Part shown: one piece after another, positions 1 to 11,039 of the stretch
How positions within the stretch are numbered: position 1 is the stretch's first letter
Layout of the letters: the number at the start of each line of letters is the position of its first letter
DNA from: Hofstenia miamia
Lineage: Eukaryota; Xenacoelomorpha; Acoela
Direction of reading: 5' to 3'
NCBI GenBank assembly: GCA_004352715.1
Contig: SCFE01000110.1
Span: forward strand, 1,191,796 to 1,255,795
DNA length: 64,000 bases
The notes under the pieces: generated by a model
Databases searched by the model: none
What the model was told of the DNA's origin: nothing
The model's input: the letters and a program-made list of their open reading frames with translations, nothing else
Position numbers and translations under genes: made by a program

Positions 1-1000
1 TTTTTTGGTTTTATCAAAATGTTCATTATTTTAGTCAAGGTTTTGACAATGAAATGAGGATTACAGTAAAAAAATATTAAACAAATTTGTTTTGAATTCG
101 TTATTCTGATTGACACTGTGAAATTCATATATATGATAGGTCAAGGTATGCTGTAAATACCGCCTGGTCATTTGTAGTGAAATTTACAAAAATGAGGGAA
201 ATTAATGCAAATACCCTAAAAGGCCGACATTTGATGTAATAAAGTTGCTTTCAGAAATTGCAAATTTTAAACATCTCCGCCATAATTTAAGCAATTGGCT
301 ATATTTGCTATTTCGTAAAAATGTTGTCAAAAATGACTCTAATCATAAAAAGCAAACAATTTTCCACAACTTAAAATTAAATATTTATGAATAACTAAGC
401 AATGAATTAAGCGTTGACTGTTAAGGCTATGTGTCGCATTGAGATGCAGCAAAATTTGCGGAATTTGTGAGCGAAACCGTATTTTTACTTATTTTGTGAA
501 AAGTGTACATGCACTTTTGGTATGATTTGAGGCATTACAATGTGCTTCTATGAACAAATGATTTCAATAATTTTAGGACAAAATGTAGATTACTTTTTCA
601 TATAAGAATAATGACTTTCAAATTTTGTAAAAAAATCGTTTGAATTTATTACAATAGAAATAGAAAACAAAGCACTATTGACTTTCGTAAACTAATTTTT
701 AAATGTTTGTTCAGTGAAAATTACTCTTTAATTTATTCTCAACTTATATTGAACCACTGAAATTAGCATCGTTTGAAGTATATGATTTGATTAAATTGAA
801 AATTCATAAATGAATTAAATAAAAACGTATCTAATTTGAATACTTAAAAAACTATTATCAAAGGCTTGCTGAAATTAAATGCAATTGCAGAAGAGATAGT
901 TAGAAATGATGTTTGTAATTTCATGCATATTTAGATTTTTTTTACTTTAGGAAGTCTCTAGAATACATATAGCGAACATCATAGGAACAACGAATTTGAA

Positions 1001-2021
1001 TATATATATATATATATATATNNNNNNNNNNNNNNNNNNNNNNNNNNNNNNNNNNNNNNNNNNNNNNNNNNNNNNNNNNNNNNNNNNNNNNNNNNNNNNN
1101 NNNNNNNNNNNNNNNNNNNNNNNNNNNNNNNNNNNNNNNNNNNNNNNNNNNNNNNNNNNNNNNNNNNNNNNNNNNNNNNNNNNNNNNNNNNNNNNNNNNN
1201 NNNNNNNNNNNNNNNNNNNNNNNNNNNNNNNNNNNNNNNNNNNNNNNNNNNNNNNNNNNNNNNNNNNNNNNNNNNNNNNNNNNNNNNNNNNNNNNNNNNN
1301 NNNNNNNNNNNNNNNNNNNNNNNNNNNNNNNNNNNNNNNNNNNNNNNNNNNNNNNNNNNNNNNNNNNNNNNNNNNNNNNNNNNNNNNNNNNNNNNNNNNN
1401 NNNNNNNNNNNNNNNNNNNNNNNNNNNNNNNNNNNNNNNNNNNNNNNNNNNNNNNNNNNNNNNNNNNNNNNNNNNNNNNNNNNNNNNNNNNNNNNNNNNN
1501 NNNNNNNNNNNNNNNNNNNNNNNNNNNNNNNNNNNNNNNNNNNNNNNNNNNNNNNNNNNNNNNNNNNNNNNNNNNNNNNNNNNNNNNNNNNNNNNNNNNN
1601 NNNNNNNNNNNNNNNNNNNNNNNNNNNNNNNNNNNNNNNNNNNNNNNNNNNNNNNNNNNNNNNNNNNNNNNNNNNNNNNNNNNNNNNNNNNNNNNNNNNN
1701 NNNNNNNNNNNNNNNNNNNNNNNNNNNNNNNNNNNNNNNNNNNNNNNNNNNNNNNNNNNNNNNNNNNNNNNNNNNNNNNNNNNNNNNNNNNNNNNNNNNN
1801 NNNNNNNNNNNNNNNNNNNNNNNNNNNNNNNNNNNNNNNNNNNNNNNNNNNNNNNNNNNNNNNNNNNNNNNNNNNNNNNNNNNNNNNNNNNNNNNNNNNN
1901 NNNNNNNNNNNNNNNNNNNNNNNNNNNNNNNNNNNNNNNNNNNNNNNNNNNNNNNNNNNNNNNNNNNNNNNNNNNNNNNNNNNNNNNNNNNNNNNNNNNN
2001 NNNNNNNNNNNNNNNNNNNNN
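1001..2021. repeat. (TA)n microsatellite and 1000-N gap
   Basis: A (TA)n tract begins at about 1001 and runs into a gap of exactly 1000 N (1022-2021), a placeholder length. The sequence before it (1-1000) is AT-rich and shows no gene. Confidence 0.95.
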
Positions 2022-2665
2022 TTATCGATAAATCTCACCTATTTATCTCAGGTCTTTAAACTTTTCCGATTAATAATGAGTTGATATTGATTTGCATTGC
2101 GAATTATATTTCCACAATATTTCATTAGACTATCCGCATATGAAAAATGTTTATATTTATACTTTGTGCTTAAAAATTCATTTTTTGCAAAACCAAATGT
2201 GTTGAGAACATTTCATAATTTAAAAAAAAATGCTTCAAATTTTTTTAGAGGAATTGATATTGACATTTTTTTGTTACACCAGATTTCAGGAATGAGTTTC
2301 ATTTCATAAATTTTCCTCAAAATTTAAATAATTGTTAAGTAGTAATTGAATTTTGTGTATACACTCTGGGACATTTTATTAGGACCACCTAATTTTTATA
2401 TTTTCTTGCGATAGTTCGATAATCCTGCCTTATAATTTAAGCCTACACTACGCTACAATATAAACTGATCTCAGTCAAACACTACCAATCAAGGCACCTA
2501 AATGCAAACATTTGTTTGGACATATTATTAGGAAATTGTAAAACAGATAATGAAATATAATGTAAAAACCAACCACTCACACAGAATGCAGGCCACCTTT
2601 CGCTTCAATCACGCCGGCATTTCTGCGTGGCATGTTGTCAAAAAGATTTTGCAACATATCAGTTA
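2022..2665. repeat. Duplicated block, copy 1 (644 bp)
   Basis: The 644 bp starting directly after the first 1000-N gap recur at 3370-4013, where the copy runs into the next 1000-N gap. The only difference I could see is one base (g at about 2532, c at about 3880). It includes the start of a Tc1-like element. An unresolved assembly overlap is as likely as a genomic duplication. Confidence 0.9.
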
Positions 2666-2880
2666 ATGTAGGAACGTGATGTAAAGTATTCATGATCTTA
2701 GCTATCAACTACTGTTTGGTTATAATTGTGTCTGTAGCCAGCCGACGTTTAATGATGTCCCACAAGTTTTCTATTGTATTTAGGTCAGGGATATTGCCCG
2801 GCCAGTCCAATAACTTAACATTAATGCTATCAAAATAGCGCTTCACAAGAGGAGCGGTGTGGCATGGGACGCCATCTTAC
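2362..2880 (-). mobile_element. Tc1-like element fragment with broken transposase (DD34E type)
   Basis: One end is visible: TA followed by CACTCTGGGACATTTTATTA. On the minus strand 2574-2878 encodes the C-terminal transposase, including DGVPCHTAPLV, then LLDWPGNIPDLN, then IENLWDIIKRRL. The second Asp and the Glu of IENLW are 34 residues apart, the Tc1 DD34E spacing. A TAG interrupts the frame near 2710, and everything upstream of the second Asp is missing (truncated at about 2880). The sequence at 2881-3369 shows nothing recognisable. Confidence 0.75.
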
Positions 2881-3369
2881 ATTTCCCTACAAAGTGAAGA
2901 ATCATACTAGGAGGAGAAAACAAACGGCGAAAGAAATATAATTGATAAATTCAAATCAAAATGTCTTTTGCATGAGAACTAAGCAAAAAAATATTTTTAT
3001 ATATACAACTAAATAGAGAAAAGGAATTTAGCTATACATTTATTTGCATAAATCCACACACCGGGTAGAATTATTTGGACAAACGTCACAAGAAATGCCT
3101 CACTTGATAATTTTAAAGAAAGAATAGATATCAATCTATAAATAGACATAGATATTTATAACCTGAAGTCTTATTTATACCTCATGAGTAGTGTTATATC
3201 CACTGAAAATACCAAAAAAAATAATTCGAAGTAGATAACTCCCTAAATAACTGTTGTATGCAAATGCTAACATCATGTTCGCGATCATGACTCTTAATTT
3301 GTATAAAACGCGGAAACTTTGCAAATAAACAAAATCTTTGTTTGAAAGTGTAATCGCTTAATTATGTAT

Positions 3370-4013
3370 TTATCGATAAATCTCACCTATTTATCTCAGG
3401 TCTTTAAACTTTTCCGATTAATAATGAGTTGATATTGATTTGCATTGCGAATTATATTTCCACAATATTTCATTAGACTATCCGCATATGAAAAATGTTT
3501 ATATTTATACTTTGTGCTTAAAAATTCATTTTTTGCAAAACCAAATGTGTTGAGAACATTTCATAATTTAAAAAAAAATGCTTCAAATTTTTTTAGAGGA
3601 ATTGATATTGACATTTTTTTGTTACACCAGATTTCAGGAATGAGTTTCATTTCATAAATTTTCCTCAAAATTTAAATAATTGTTAAGTAGTAATTGAATT
3701 TTGTGTATACACTCTGGGACATTTTATTAGGACCACCTAATTTTTATATTTTCTTGCGATAGTTCGATAATCCTGCCTTATAATTTAAGCCTACACTACG
3801 CTACAATATAAACTGATCTCAGTCAAACACTACCAATCAAGGCACCTAAATGCAAACATTTGTTTGGACATATTATTACGAAATTGTAAAACAGATAATG
3901 AAATATAATGTAAAAACCAACCACTCACACAGAATGCAGGCCACCTTTCGCTTCAATCACGCCGGCATTTCTGCGTGGCATGTTGTCAAAAAGATTTTGC
4001 AACATATCAGTTA
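3370..4013. repeat. Duplicated block, copy 2 (644 bp)
   Basis: Second copy of 2022-2665, offset 1348 bp, ending exactly at the gap 4014-5013. The Tc1-like end CACTCTGGGACA recurs at about 3710. Confidence 0.9.
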
Positions 4014-5013
4014 NNNNNNNNNNNNNNNNNNNNNNNNNNNNNNNNNNNNNNNNNNNNNNNNNNNNNNNNNNNNNNNNNNNNNNNNNNNNNNNNNNNNNNN
4101 NNNNNNNNNNNNNNNNNNNNNNNNNNNNNNNNNNNNNNNNNNNNNNNNNNNNNNNNNNNNNNNNNNNNNNNNNNNNNNNNNNNNNNNNNNNNNNNNNNNN
4201 NNNNNNNNNNNNNNNNNNNNNNNNNNNNNNNNNNNNNNNNNNNNNNNNNNNNNNNNNNNNNNNNNNNNNNNNNNNNNNNNNNNNNNNNNNNNNNNNNNNN
4301 NNNNNNNNNNNNNNNNNNNNNNNNNNNNNNNNNNNNNNNNNNNNNNNNNNNNNNNNNNNNNNNNNNNNNNNNNNNNNNNNNNNNNNNNNNNNNNNNNNNN
4401 NNNNNNNNNNNNNNNNNNNNNNNNNNNNNNNNNNNNNNNNNNNNNNNNNNNNNNNNNNNNNNNNNNNNNNNNNNNNNNNNNNNNNNNNNNNNNNNNNNNN
4501 NNNNNNNNNNNNNNNNNNNNNNNNNNNNNNNNNNNNNNNNNNNNNNNNNNNNNNNNNNNNNNNNNNNNNNNNNNNNNNNNNNNNNNNNNNNNNNNNNNNN
4601 NNNNNNNNNNNNNNNNNNNNNNNNNNNNNNNNNNNNNNNNNNNNNNNNNNNNNNNNNNNNNNNNNNNNNNNNNNNNNNNNNNNNNNNNNNNNNNNNNNNN
4701 NNNNNNNNNNNNNNNNNNNNNNNNNNNNNNNNNNNNNNNNNNNNNNNNNNNNNNNNNNNNNNNNNNNNNNNNNNNNNNNNNNNNNNNNNNNNNNNNNNNN
4801 NNNNNNNNNNNNNNNNNNNNNNNNNNNNNNNNNNNNNNNNNNNNNNNNNNNNNNNNNNNNNNNNNNNNNNNNNNNNNNNNNNNNNNNNNNNNNNNNNNNN
4901 NNNNNNNNNNNNNNNNNNNNNNNNNNNNNNNNNNNNNNNNNNNNNNNNNNNNNNNNNNNNNNNNNNNNNNNNNNNNNNNNNNNNNNNNNNNNNNNNNNNN
5001 NNNNNNNNNNNNN
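4014..5013. other. 1000-N assembly gap
   Basis: Placeholder-length gap on the left of the contig that carries the plus-strand TM1-TM2 exon. The sequence after it (5014-5957) shows no supported exon. Confidence 0.95.
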
Positions 5014-5957
5014 TTGCAGATCAGTGTGATTTTGACATTATATAGACAAACTTTGCAAATGCAAAATATAGATATTATCATTTCTATGACTGAGTTCTTT
5101 TGTTATATATCTTTTGAAATAAATCTCTTTTTATAGAAACCTTATATTTTAATGGCATACTATGCCATTATAAAAATTATGTCTTTTGATAATTCTCACA
5201 AAATGGGGAGTAGAAAAGTTAGCATAATAATTTCAACAAAATATATTGGTAGTTCTCAATCACTTTGGAGAATGCCAAAGCTAATGATGCAAGTCGTATA
5301 TAGTGTGCACGTTACGGCACTAAACATTAATATCACCTATGCATGCAGTTATTTACAATAGAACATTATTGACGTGAATAATGACAAAAATATTGTGAAG
5401 GAGATTCATTTGCACTTCAATGTTGTGAAGAATGTGATAATTTTTTTTGTGAAGATTTGAATAAAAAGTATTTTCCAAAATCAACTTTCAATGTTTCTTA
5501 TATTTGTTTTCTGAAAATATGTTCCTAGCAGACCAAGAGTCTCAGCTAAATTTGAGAATTCAATGGATGTATGGAGTTGGTGCGAAATATGTTATTCTAA
5601 CATATTATATAACAATCATATTATCTCAGGTAAAATCTTTTAAAATTAAATGAGAAAATGCCATAGCTTCTGTTTACAGTTTTATGTCTTATTAATTATT
5701 ATATTATAAATCTCCAATGGTTACCCTGCACACTATTTTCTGTAAGGAACATTAATGTAGTTATGCAAACTCCTAAGTTCACGAGAAAATAAAAATATAA
5801 AAATTAAGTTTTGAATGGGATTATAATATTAGTTAATTTCTTGAATTTAGTTATTTTCCCTTTGTAACAAATCATAAACATCTTCTGACATTCTCATATG
5901 AGACTTTAAGAAATTCATAGACCTAGCATCTTAAGTAACTTTGAGTACCATCTTTAG

Positions 5958-6173
5958 TCTAAAGAAGACAACAGCAAAAGCACTGCACTGCAAATAGTCA
6001 CCTGGATTCTGTGCACATTTTCAATAATAGCATTAATATTAACCATCCTATCCTTCTGCATTTTACATAAATATAAAAAACTGCAAAGATGTTTCATCAT
6101 GATCAATATGTCAGTGGCTTTGATTCTCGCTACTCTGCTATTTCTTATTTCAATGATGGCGCAAGCATTTACG
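5958..6173 (+). CDS. Adhesion GPCR TM1-TM2 exon on the plus strand
   Basis: Read from the acceptor CATCTTTAG, 72 codons stay open in phase 0. They encode TM1 (ALQIVTWILCTFSIIALILT and on to SFCIL), a basic loop (HKYKKLQRC) and TM2 (IMINMSVALILATLLFLIS). The match to the receptor B TM1-TM2 exon (53194-53406, 71 codons, phase 0/0) is clear: WILC-x-x-SIIxL, then RC-x-x-x-IN-x-S-x-A-x-x-x-AT-x-LF. The proposed donor (ACG|GTTTGT) is weak. No further 7TM exon is visible downstream before the gap. The strand is opposite to receptor A; see the finding on contig orientation. It could also be a separate gene or a pseudogene fragment. Confidence 0.72.
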
Positions 6174-6350
6174 GTTTGTTTTTCAATATTGAATGTTTAG
6201 TTTTAGAACGCTCCTACTCATGTTTTGAATTTTTAGGACAATTAGCTAAGTCAAATTCTATCGTACCACTAATTTTTTGTCAAAAAGCATTCCACACAAT
6301 AGTAAGAAAGTAAGAACTATTAAACACTACAAACTAAATACATATACATT

Positions 6351-7397
6351 TAATATATATATATATATATATACATATANNNNNNNNNNNNNNNNNNNNN
6401 NNNNNNNNNNNNNNNNNNNNNNNNNNNNNNNNNNNNNNNNNNNNNNNNNNNNNNNNNNNNNNNNNNNNNNNNNNNNNNNNNNNNNNNNNNNNNNNNNNNN
6501 NNNNNNNNNNNNNNNNNNNNNNNNNNNNNNNNNNNNNNNNNNNNNNNNNNNNNNNNNNNNNNNNNNNNNNNNNNNNNNNNNNNNNNNNNNNNNNNNNNNN
6601 NNNNNNNNNNNNNNNNNNNNNNNNNNNNNNNNNNNNNNNNNNNNNNNNNNNNNNNNNNNNNNNNNNNNNNNNNNNNNNNNNNNNNNNNNNNNNNNNNNNN
6701 NNNNNNNNNNNNNNNNNNNNNNNNNNNNNNNNNNNNNNNNNNNNNNNNNNNNNNNNNNNNNNNNNNNNNNNNNNNNNNNNNNNNNNNNNNNNNNNNNNNN
6801 NNNNNNNNNNNNNNNNNNNNNNNNNNNNNNNNNNNNNNNNNNNNNNNNNNNNNNNNNNNNNNNNNNNNNNNNNNNNNNNNNNNNNNNNNNNNNNNNNNNN
6901 NNNNNNNNNNNNNNNNNNNNNNNNNNNNNNNNNNNNNNNNNNNNNNNNNNNNNNNNNNNNNNNNNNNNNNNNNNNNNNNNNNNNNNNNNNNNNNNNNNNN
7001 NNNNNNNNNNNNNNNNNNNNNNNNNNNNNNNNNNNNNNNNNNNNNNNNNNNNNNNNNNNNNNNNNNNNNNNNNNNNNNNNNNNNNNNNNNNNNNNNNNNN
7101 NNNNNNNNNNNNNNNNNNNNNNNNNNNNNNNNNNNNNNNNNNNNNNNNNNNNNNNNNNNNNNNNNNNNNNNNNNNNNNNNNNNNNNNNNNNNNNNNNNNN
7201 NNNNNNNNNNNNNNNNNNNNNNNNNNNNNNNNNNNNNNNNNNNNNNNNNNNNNNNNNNNNNNNNNNNNNNNNNNNNNNNNNNNNNNNNNNNNNNNNNNNN
7301 NNNNNNNNNNNNNNNNNNNNNNNNNNNNNNNNNNNNNNNNNNNNNNNNNNNNNNNNNNNNNNNNNNNNNNNNNNNNNNNATATATATATATATATAT
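6351..7397. repeat. (TA)n-flanked 1000-N gap
   Basis: (TA)n lies at 6355-6379 and 7380-7397 on either side of a gap of exactly 1000 N (6380-7379). The missing GPS exon of receptor A is expected near here. Confidence 0.95.
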
Positions 7398-7521
7398 TTA
7401 TTTATTTATATAAATGTCTGTGCTTGCATATTAATTACGTGAATTATCGAAGTAAGGAGAAGCTGCTGTAAAAGATAAGAGCATTTGCAATCAAAGAAAA
7501 TATTTAATAATAAAATCTTAC

Positions 7522-7750
7522 TCTAGGCGGGTGTTGTAATAGTTGCATGAAGGAACATCACTCCCATTGAAGTCCCCTTTTAGTTCAAATTTAACGGGCG
7601 GATCTAGATTTGGAAAAGCAGCTTCACTGCTTATAGCTATGACACTTGTGGTTAGCTTATCATCGCCAAGGATGCTTTTTAAGTCCATCTCTGCTACCGA
7701 AATTTTCATTGCAGTGGAACCTTGGTTTTGAAAGTCGACTTTGGAGTTAG
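7522..7750 (-). CDS. Receptor A GAIN subdomain B exon
   Basis: The acceptor is GTTTAG|CTAAC and the donor CTAGA|GTAAGA; the exon is 229 nt, phase 1 in and phase 2 out. It encodes about 75 residues of beta-rich sequence including TSVIAISSEAAF, then PPVKFELKGDF, then VPSCNYYNTR. The pattern P-P-[VI]-x-F followed by C-x-x-Y-N is shared with the receptor B exon at 61817-62045, which has exactly the same length and phases. The cysteine just before the donor would pair within the GPS, whose exon should follow. That exon is not seen on this strand and probably lies in the adjoining gap (6380-7379). Confidence 0.75.
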
Positions 7751-8069
7751 CTAAACATGGCTTATTCGAAATTCATTCGAATTAATTGATCAATGATTGC
7801 AATCAAGTAATGTGTCTACAAGATGAGTCAAAATTAGCCGTGAATTATTAAAATTATACTTACATCAGTTACTATGTTTCTATTGTCTACTAAATGTACC
7901 TCAATAACAAGCATAGTATTTACAATGTGCAAAATACTAATTTTCAAATAAGTAGTGTACACTTTTTTAAGTAATTTGGAAAAACTCTGAAGGCATTTCT
8001 GAACTGGCAAACTGAATTGTAACAAGTTCACTTCAAATTCAACCCTCCAACTCACCCAGACAGCAGGTC

Positions 8070-8180
8070 AAATTTGCAGGTTCGTAAATGTAGCTTCGAC
8101 GATATTGCCAAAGCCAATAGTTACATACAGTAAGGTCATCTGACCTCGTCACCCACTCATTGAAATCTCTTCTTCCAACC
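8070..8180 (-). mobile_element. Mariner-type transposase C-terminal remnant
   Basis: The minus-strand translation reads GRRDFNEWVTRSDDLTVCNY then WLWQYRRSYIYEPANL. This follows the common layout G-R-R-G-x-x-E-W-P-x-R-S-P-D-L-T-x-C-D-x-x-L-W-G-Y-L-K of mariner-like transposases, with several key residues changed. It is a short dead fragment in an intron of receptor A. Confidence 0.55.
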
Positions 8181-8189
8181 AGAGTCCGG

Positions 8190-8335
8190 ATTTAATTGCG
8201 TCACGCAATAACGCACAGGATGGCGCAATTTTCACGATTTCATTGGATGACGCAATTCAAAATGTATTGCTTTTTTTGAAGAATGGCATCACTTTAAAAG
8301 CAAATTAGCGCAAATTTGATTGGCTGACGCAATTT
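8190..8335. repeat. GACGCAATT-containing degenerate repeat
   Basis: The motif gacgcaatt and its complement aattgcgtc occur several times here, for example in ttggatgacgcaattc and ttggctgacgcaatttg. GC content is above that of the surroundings. It may be a small non-autonomous element; no boundaries or coding sequence are visible. Confidence 0.35.
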
Positions 8336-8441
8336 GTGAGCGAATTGACTAGCTTAATCAGCAAATAAGTGCCATTTCACTTCTATTGTTTACATCTCCT
8401 CGTTATGACATTATTTCCCAGTACTTTGAGGGAGTCATTAA

Positions 8442-9441
8442 NNNNNNNNNNNNNNNNNNNNNNNNNNNNNNNNNNNNNNNNNNNNNNNNNNNNNNNNNNN
8501 NNNNNNNNNNNNNNNNNNNNNNNNNNNNNNNNNNNNNNNNNNNNNNNNNNNNNNNNNNNNNNNNNNNNNNNNNNNNNNNNNNNNNNNNNNNNNNNNNNNN
8601 NNNNNNNNNNNNNNNNNNNNNNNNNNNNNNNNNNNNNNNNNNNNNNNNNNNNNNNNNNNNNNNNNNNNNNNNNNNNNNNNNNNNNNNNNNNNNNNNNNNN
8701 NNNNNNNNNNNNNNNNNNNNNNNNNNNNNNNNNNNNNNNNNNNNNNNNNNNNNNNNNNNNNNNNNNNNNNNNNNNNNNNNNNNNNNNNNNNNNNNNNNNN
8801 NNNNNNNNNNNNNNNNNNNNNNNNNNNNNNNNNNNNNNNNNNNNNNNNNNNNNNNNNNNNNNNNNNNNNNNNNNNNNNNNNNNNNNNNNNNNNNNNNNNN
8901 NNNNNNNNNNNNNNNNNNNNNNNNNNNNNNNNNNNNNNNNNNNNNNNNNNNNNNNNNNNNNNNNNNNNNNNNNNNNNNNNNNNNNNNNNNNNNNNNNNNN
9001 NNNNNNNNNNNNNNNNNNNNNNNNNNNNNNNNNNNNNNNNNNNNNNNNNNNNNNNNNNNNNNNNNNNNNNNNNNNNNNNNNNNNNNNNNNNNNNNNNNNN
9101 NNNNNNNNNNNNNNNNNNNNNNNNNNNNNNNNNNNNNNNNNNNNNNNNNNNNNNNNNNNNNNNNNNNNNNNNNNNNNNNNNNNNNNNNNNNNNNNNNNNN
9201 NNNNNNNNNNNNNNNNNNNNNNNNNNNNNNNNNNNNNNNNNNNNNNNNNNNNNNNNNNNNNNNNNNNNNNNNNNNNNNNNNNNNNNNNNNNNNNNNNNNN
9301 NNNNNNNNNNNNNNNNNNNNNNNNNNNNNNNNNNNNNNNNNNNNNNNNNNNNNNNNNNNNNNNNNNNNNNNNNNNNNNNNNNNNNNNNNNNNNNNNNNNN
9401 NNNNNNNNNNNNNNNNNNNNNNNNNNNNNNNNNNNNNNNNN
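8442..9441. other. 1000-N assembly gap inside receptor A
   Basis: Placeholder-length gap between the two GAIN exons of receptor A. Phase bookkeeping requires at least one exon that is not visible elsewhere. Confidence 0.95.
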
Positions 9442-9645
9442 ATAAGCATACACAACTACAACATCAAGGGACGAAGCAAATACATAGTACGTTAATAGTC
9501 CTTCATGCATTGACATCACTAATTCACCATGTGAATGGACATTCCCTCGAATTCTTGCAAGTCTATCGAGGTCTGATTTAATAGCATTTTTTCTTAATTT
9601 TAATGCTATTCTGCTTGCATTTATTTGTTTGTAATTCATGTACAT
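9442..9645 (-). other. Unidentified open frame running out of a gap
   Basis: From the gap edge the minus strand is open for 68 codons, including RIALKLRKNAIKSDLDRLAR and VHSHGELVMSMHEGLL. The composition looks more coding-like than the local AT-rich background, but I do not recognise a family. It could be the edge of a transposon ORF hidden in the gap. No splice or start evidence fixes it as part of receptor A. Confidence 0.25.
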
Positions 9646-9654
9646 TTTTATATT

Positions 9655-9790
9655 GGGTAGTTACTGTTTGCTTCGGGTAATGTCGGGTAAGTGAATTGAT
9701 AGTCGGGTTGGATAAAGGAATCAATAGTCGGTTCGGGTCGGATTCGGTTGATCAAATTGTGTGTTGGATCGGGTCGGGTAAGTTATTTTA
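9655..9790 (+). repeat. Degenerate TCGGGT/TCGGTT repeat
   Basis: Imperfect repeats of tcgggt, tcgggtt and gtcggattcgg cover this stretch, for example ggttcgggtcggattcgg. It is a decayed GC-rich simple repeat inside an intron and resembles the CGGAT satellite at 38 kb in base composition. Confidence 0.6.
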
Positions 9791-9960
9791 TTGAACGCCC
9801 ATCACTGAACTATATTGACATTATTATGAGCAAGAAATACTTGCCGTTACCATAGAAAATGACTTATAATTTATAAAGTAACTTAAAAAATAATTGTTTT
9901 GCTAAATTACGCATTCTAAGCTGCTGGAATCAAATAGGTATGAACTAATGTTGAATATAC

Positions 9961-10134
9961 CTTGCCAATAGACTCAGTGATTTCAACGTCCGAGGTAAGC
10001 ATATTGCTGAGTATATTTGTAATTGCACTTATATCTCCAACTTGAATTCCACTTGATGAAGAAAAAAGTTTGTCTGTGATGTTCAGTATCTCATTTGCTT
10101 TGTCTGCATAGGCAGCAGTATCATTGATAGAAGA
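9961..10134 (-). CDS. Receptor A exon 4: GAIN domain, N-terminal helical part
   Basis: The exon is 174 nt (58 codons), phase 0 at both ends, with acceptor TTTAG|TCT and donor AAG|GTATAT. It encodes an amphipathic helical stretch (AAYADKANEILNITDKL, then GDISAITNILSNML, then EITESIGK) typical of GAIN subdomain A. The GAIN domain catalyses self-cleavage at the GPS in adhesion GPCRs. Its phase fits exon 3. The following known exon needs a phase-1 partner, so at least one exon is missing between them, probably in the 1000-N gap at 8442-9441. Confidence 0.68.
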
Positions 10135-10325
10135 CTAAACAAATAGTAAATGCTTAAAAGTCATGCTAATTGTATCAAGTTGGGAAACGACTTTAAAATC
10201 TAATATTGATTTTACTGATGTATTTGCTGGATTCATATAAAAATATACATGTAAATATATGAAAACTAACTATTGCATACTGCAATGGAAAAATATTGTT
10301 GAAAATAACGTTAATGTATAGAGCA

Positions 10326-10710
10326 ATATATATATANNNNNNNNNNNNNNNNNNNNNNNNNNNNNNNNNNNNNNNNNNNNNNNNNNNNNNNNNNNNNNNN
10401 NNNNNNNNNNNNNNNNNNNNNNNNNNNNNNNNNNNNNNNNNNNNNNNNNNNNNNNNNNNNNNNNNNNNNNNNNNNNNNNNNNNNNNNNNNNNNNNNNNNN
10501 NNNNNNNNNNNNNNNNNNNNNNNNNNNNNNNNNNNNNNNNNNNNNNNNNNNNNNNNNNNNNNNNNNNNNNNNNNNNNNNNNNNNNNNNNNNNNNNNNNNN
10601 NNNNNNNNNNNNNNNNNNNNNNNNNNNNNNNNNNNNNNNNNNNNNNNNNNNNNNNNNNNNNNNNNNNNNNNNNNNNNNNNNNNNNNNNNNNNNNNNNNNN
10701 TATATATATC
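10326..10710. repeat. (TA)n-flanked gap (364 N)
   Basis: (TA)n borders the gap at 10337-10700 on both sides. Confidence 0.95.
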
Positions 10711-11039
10711 ATAATGCAAAAATAAAATTAAATAAGCATGTAATGAAAAAGTTACGAAAACTTTAAAATGATAACAACACTATCATTATTCCTGAGGATA
10801 AAACATTTTTTATTTGTATTTGCCAAAAGTTAGACTACAACGAACTTTTACGTAGTCAACACTTAAATAATATTGAATTCTTATACTGAAGTAAAATATC
10901 AGAACAATCTTGAACACATATTTGTAGGACATTGCAATCTAATAGAAAATAAGGAAAACTTATTTATTAAAAAAGAAAATGATTGGTTAATGAAGTTCCA
11001 AGTGAATTTTATATTACATCAAACGTAATAAATCAAAAA

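Noticed and set aside
2097-3657. Two identical 70-residue ORFs (2097-2309, 3445-3657)
   Set aside because: They are the same AT-rich frame in the duplicated block, start at a non-ATG codon and have no family resemblance.
7834-8055. 73-residue minus-strand ORF with a good GTAAGT donor, considered as a receptor A GAIN exon
   Set aside because: Its only open reading ends in phase 0, while the next GAIN exon requires phase 1. Part of its upstream sequence overlaps a mariner remnant.
947-9645. Long ORFs of 350-430 residues spanning the 1000-N gaps
   Set aside because: They consist almost entirely of unknown bases and IYIYIY from (TA)n; there is no coding evidence.
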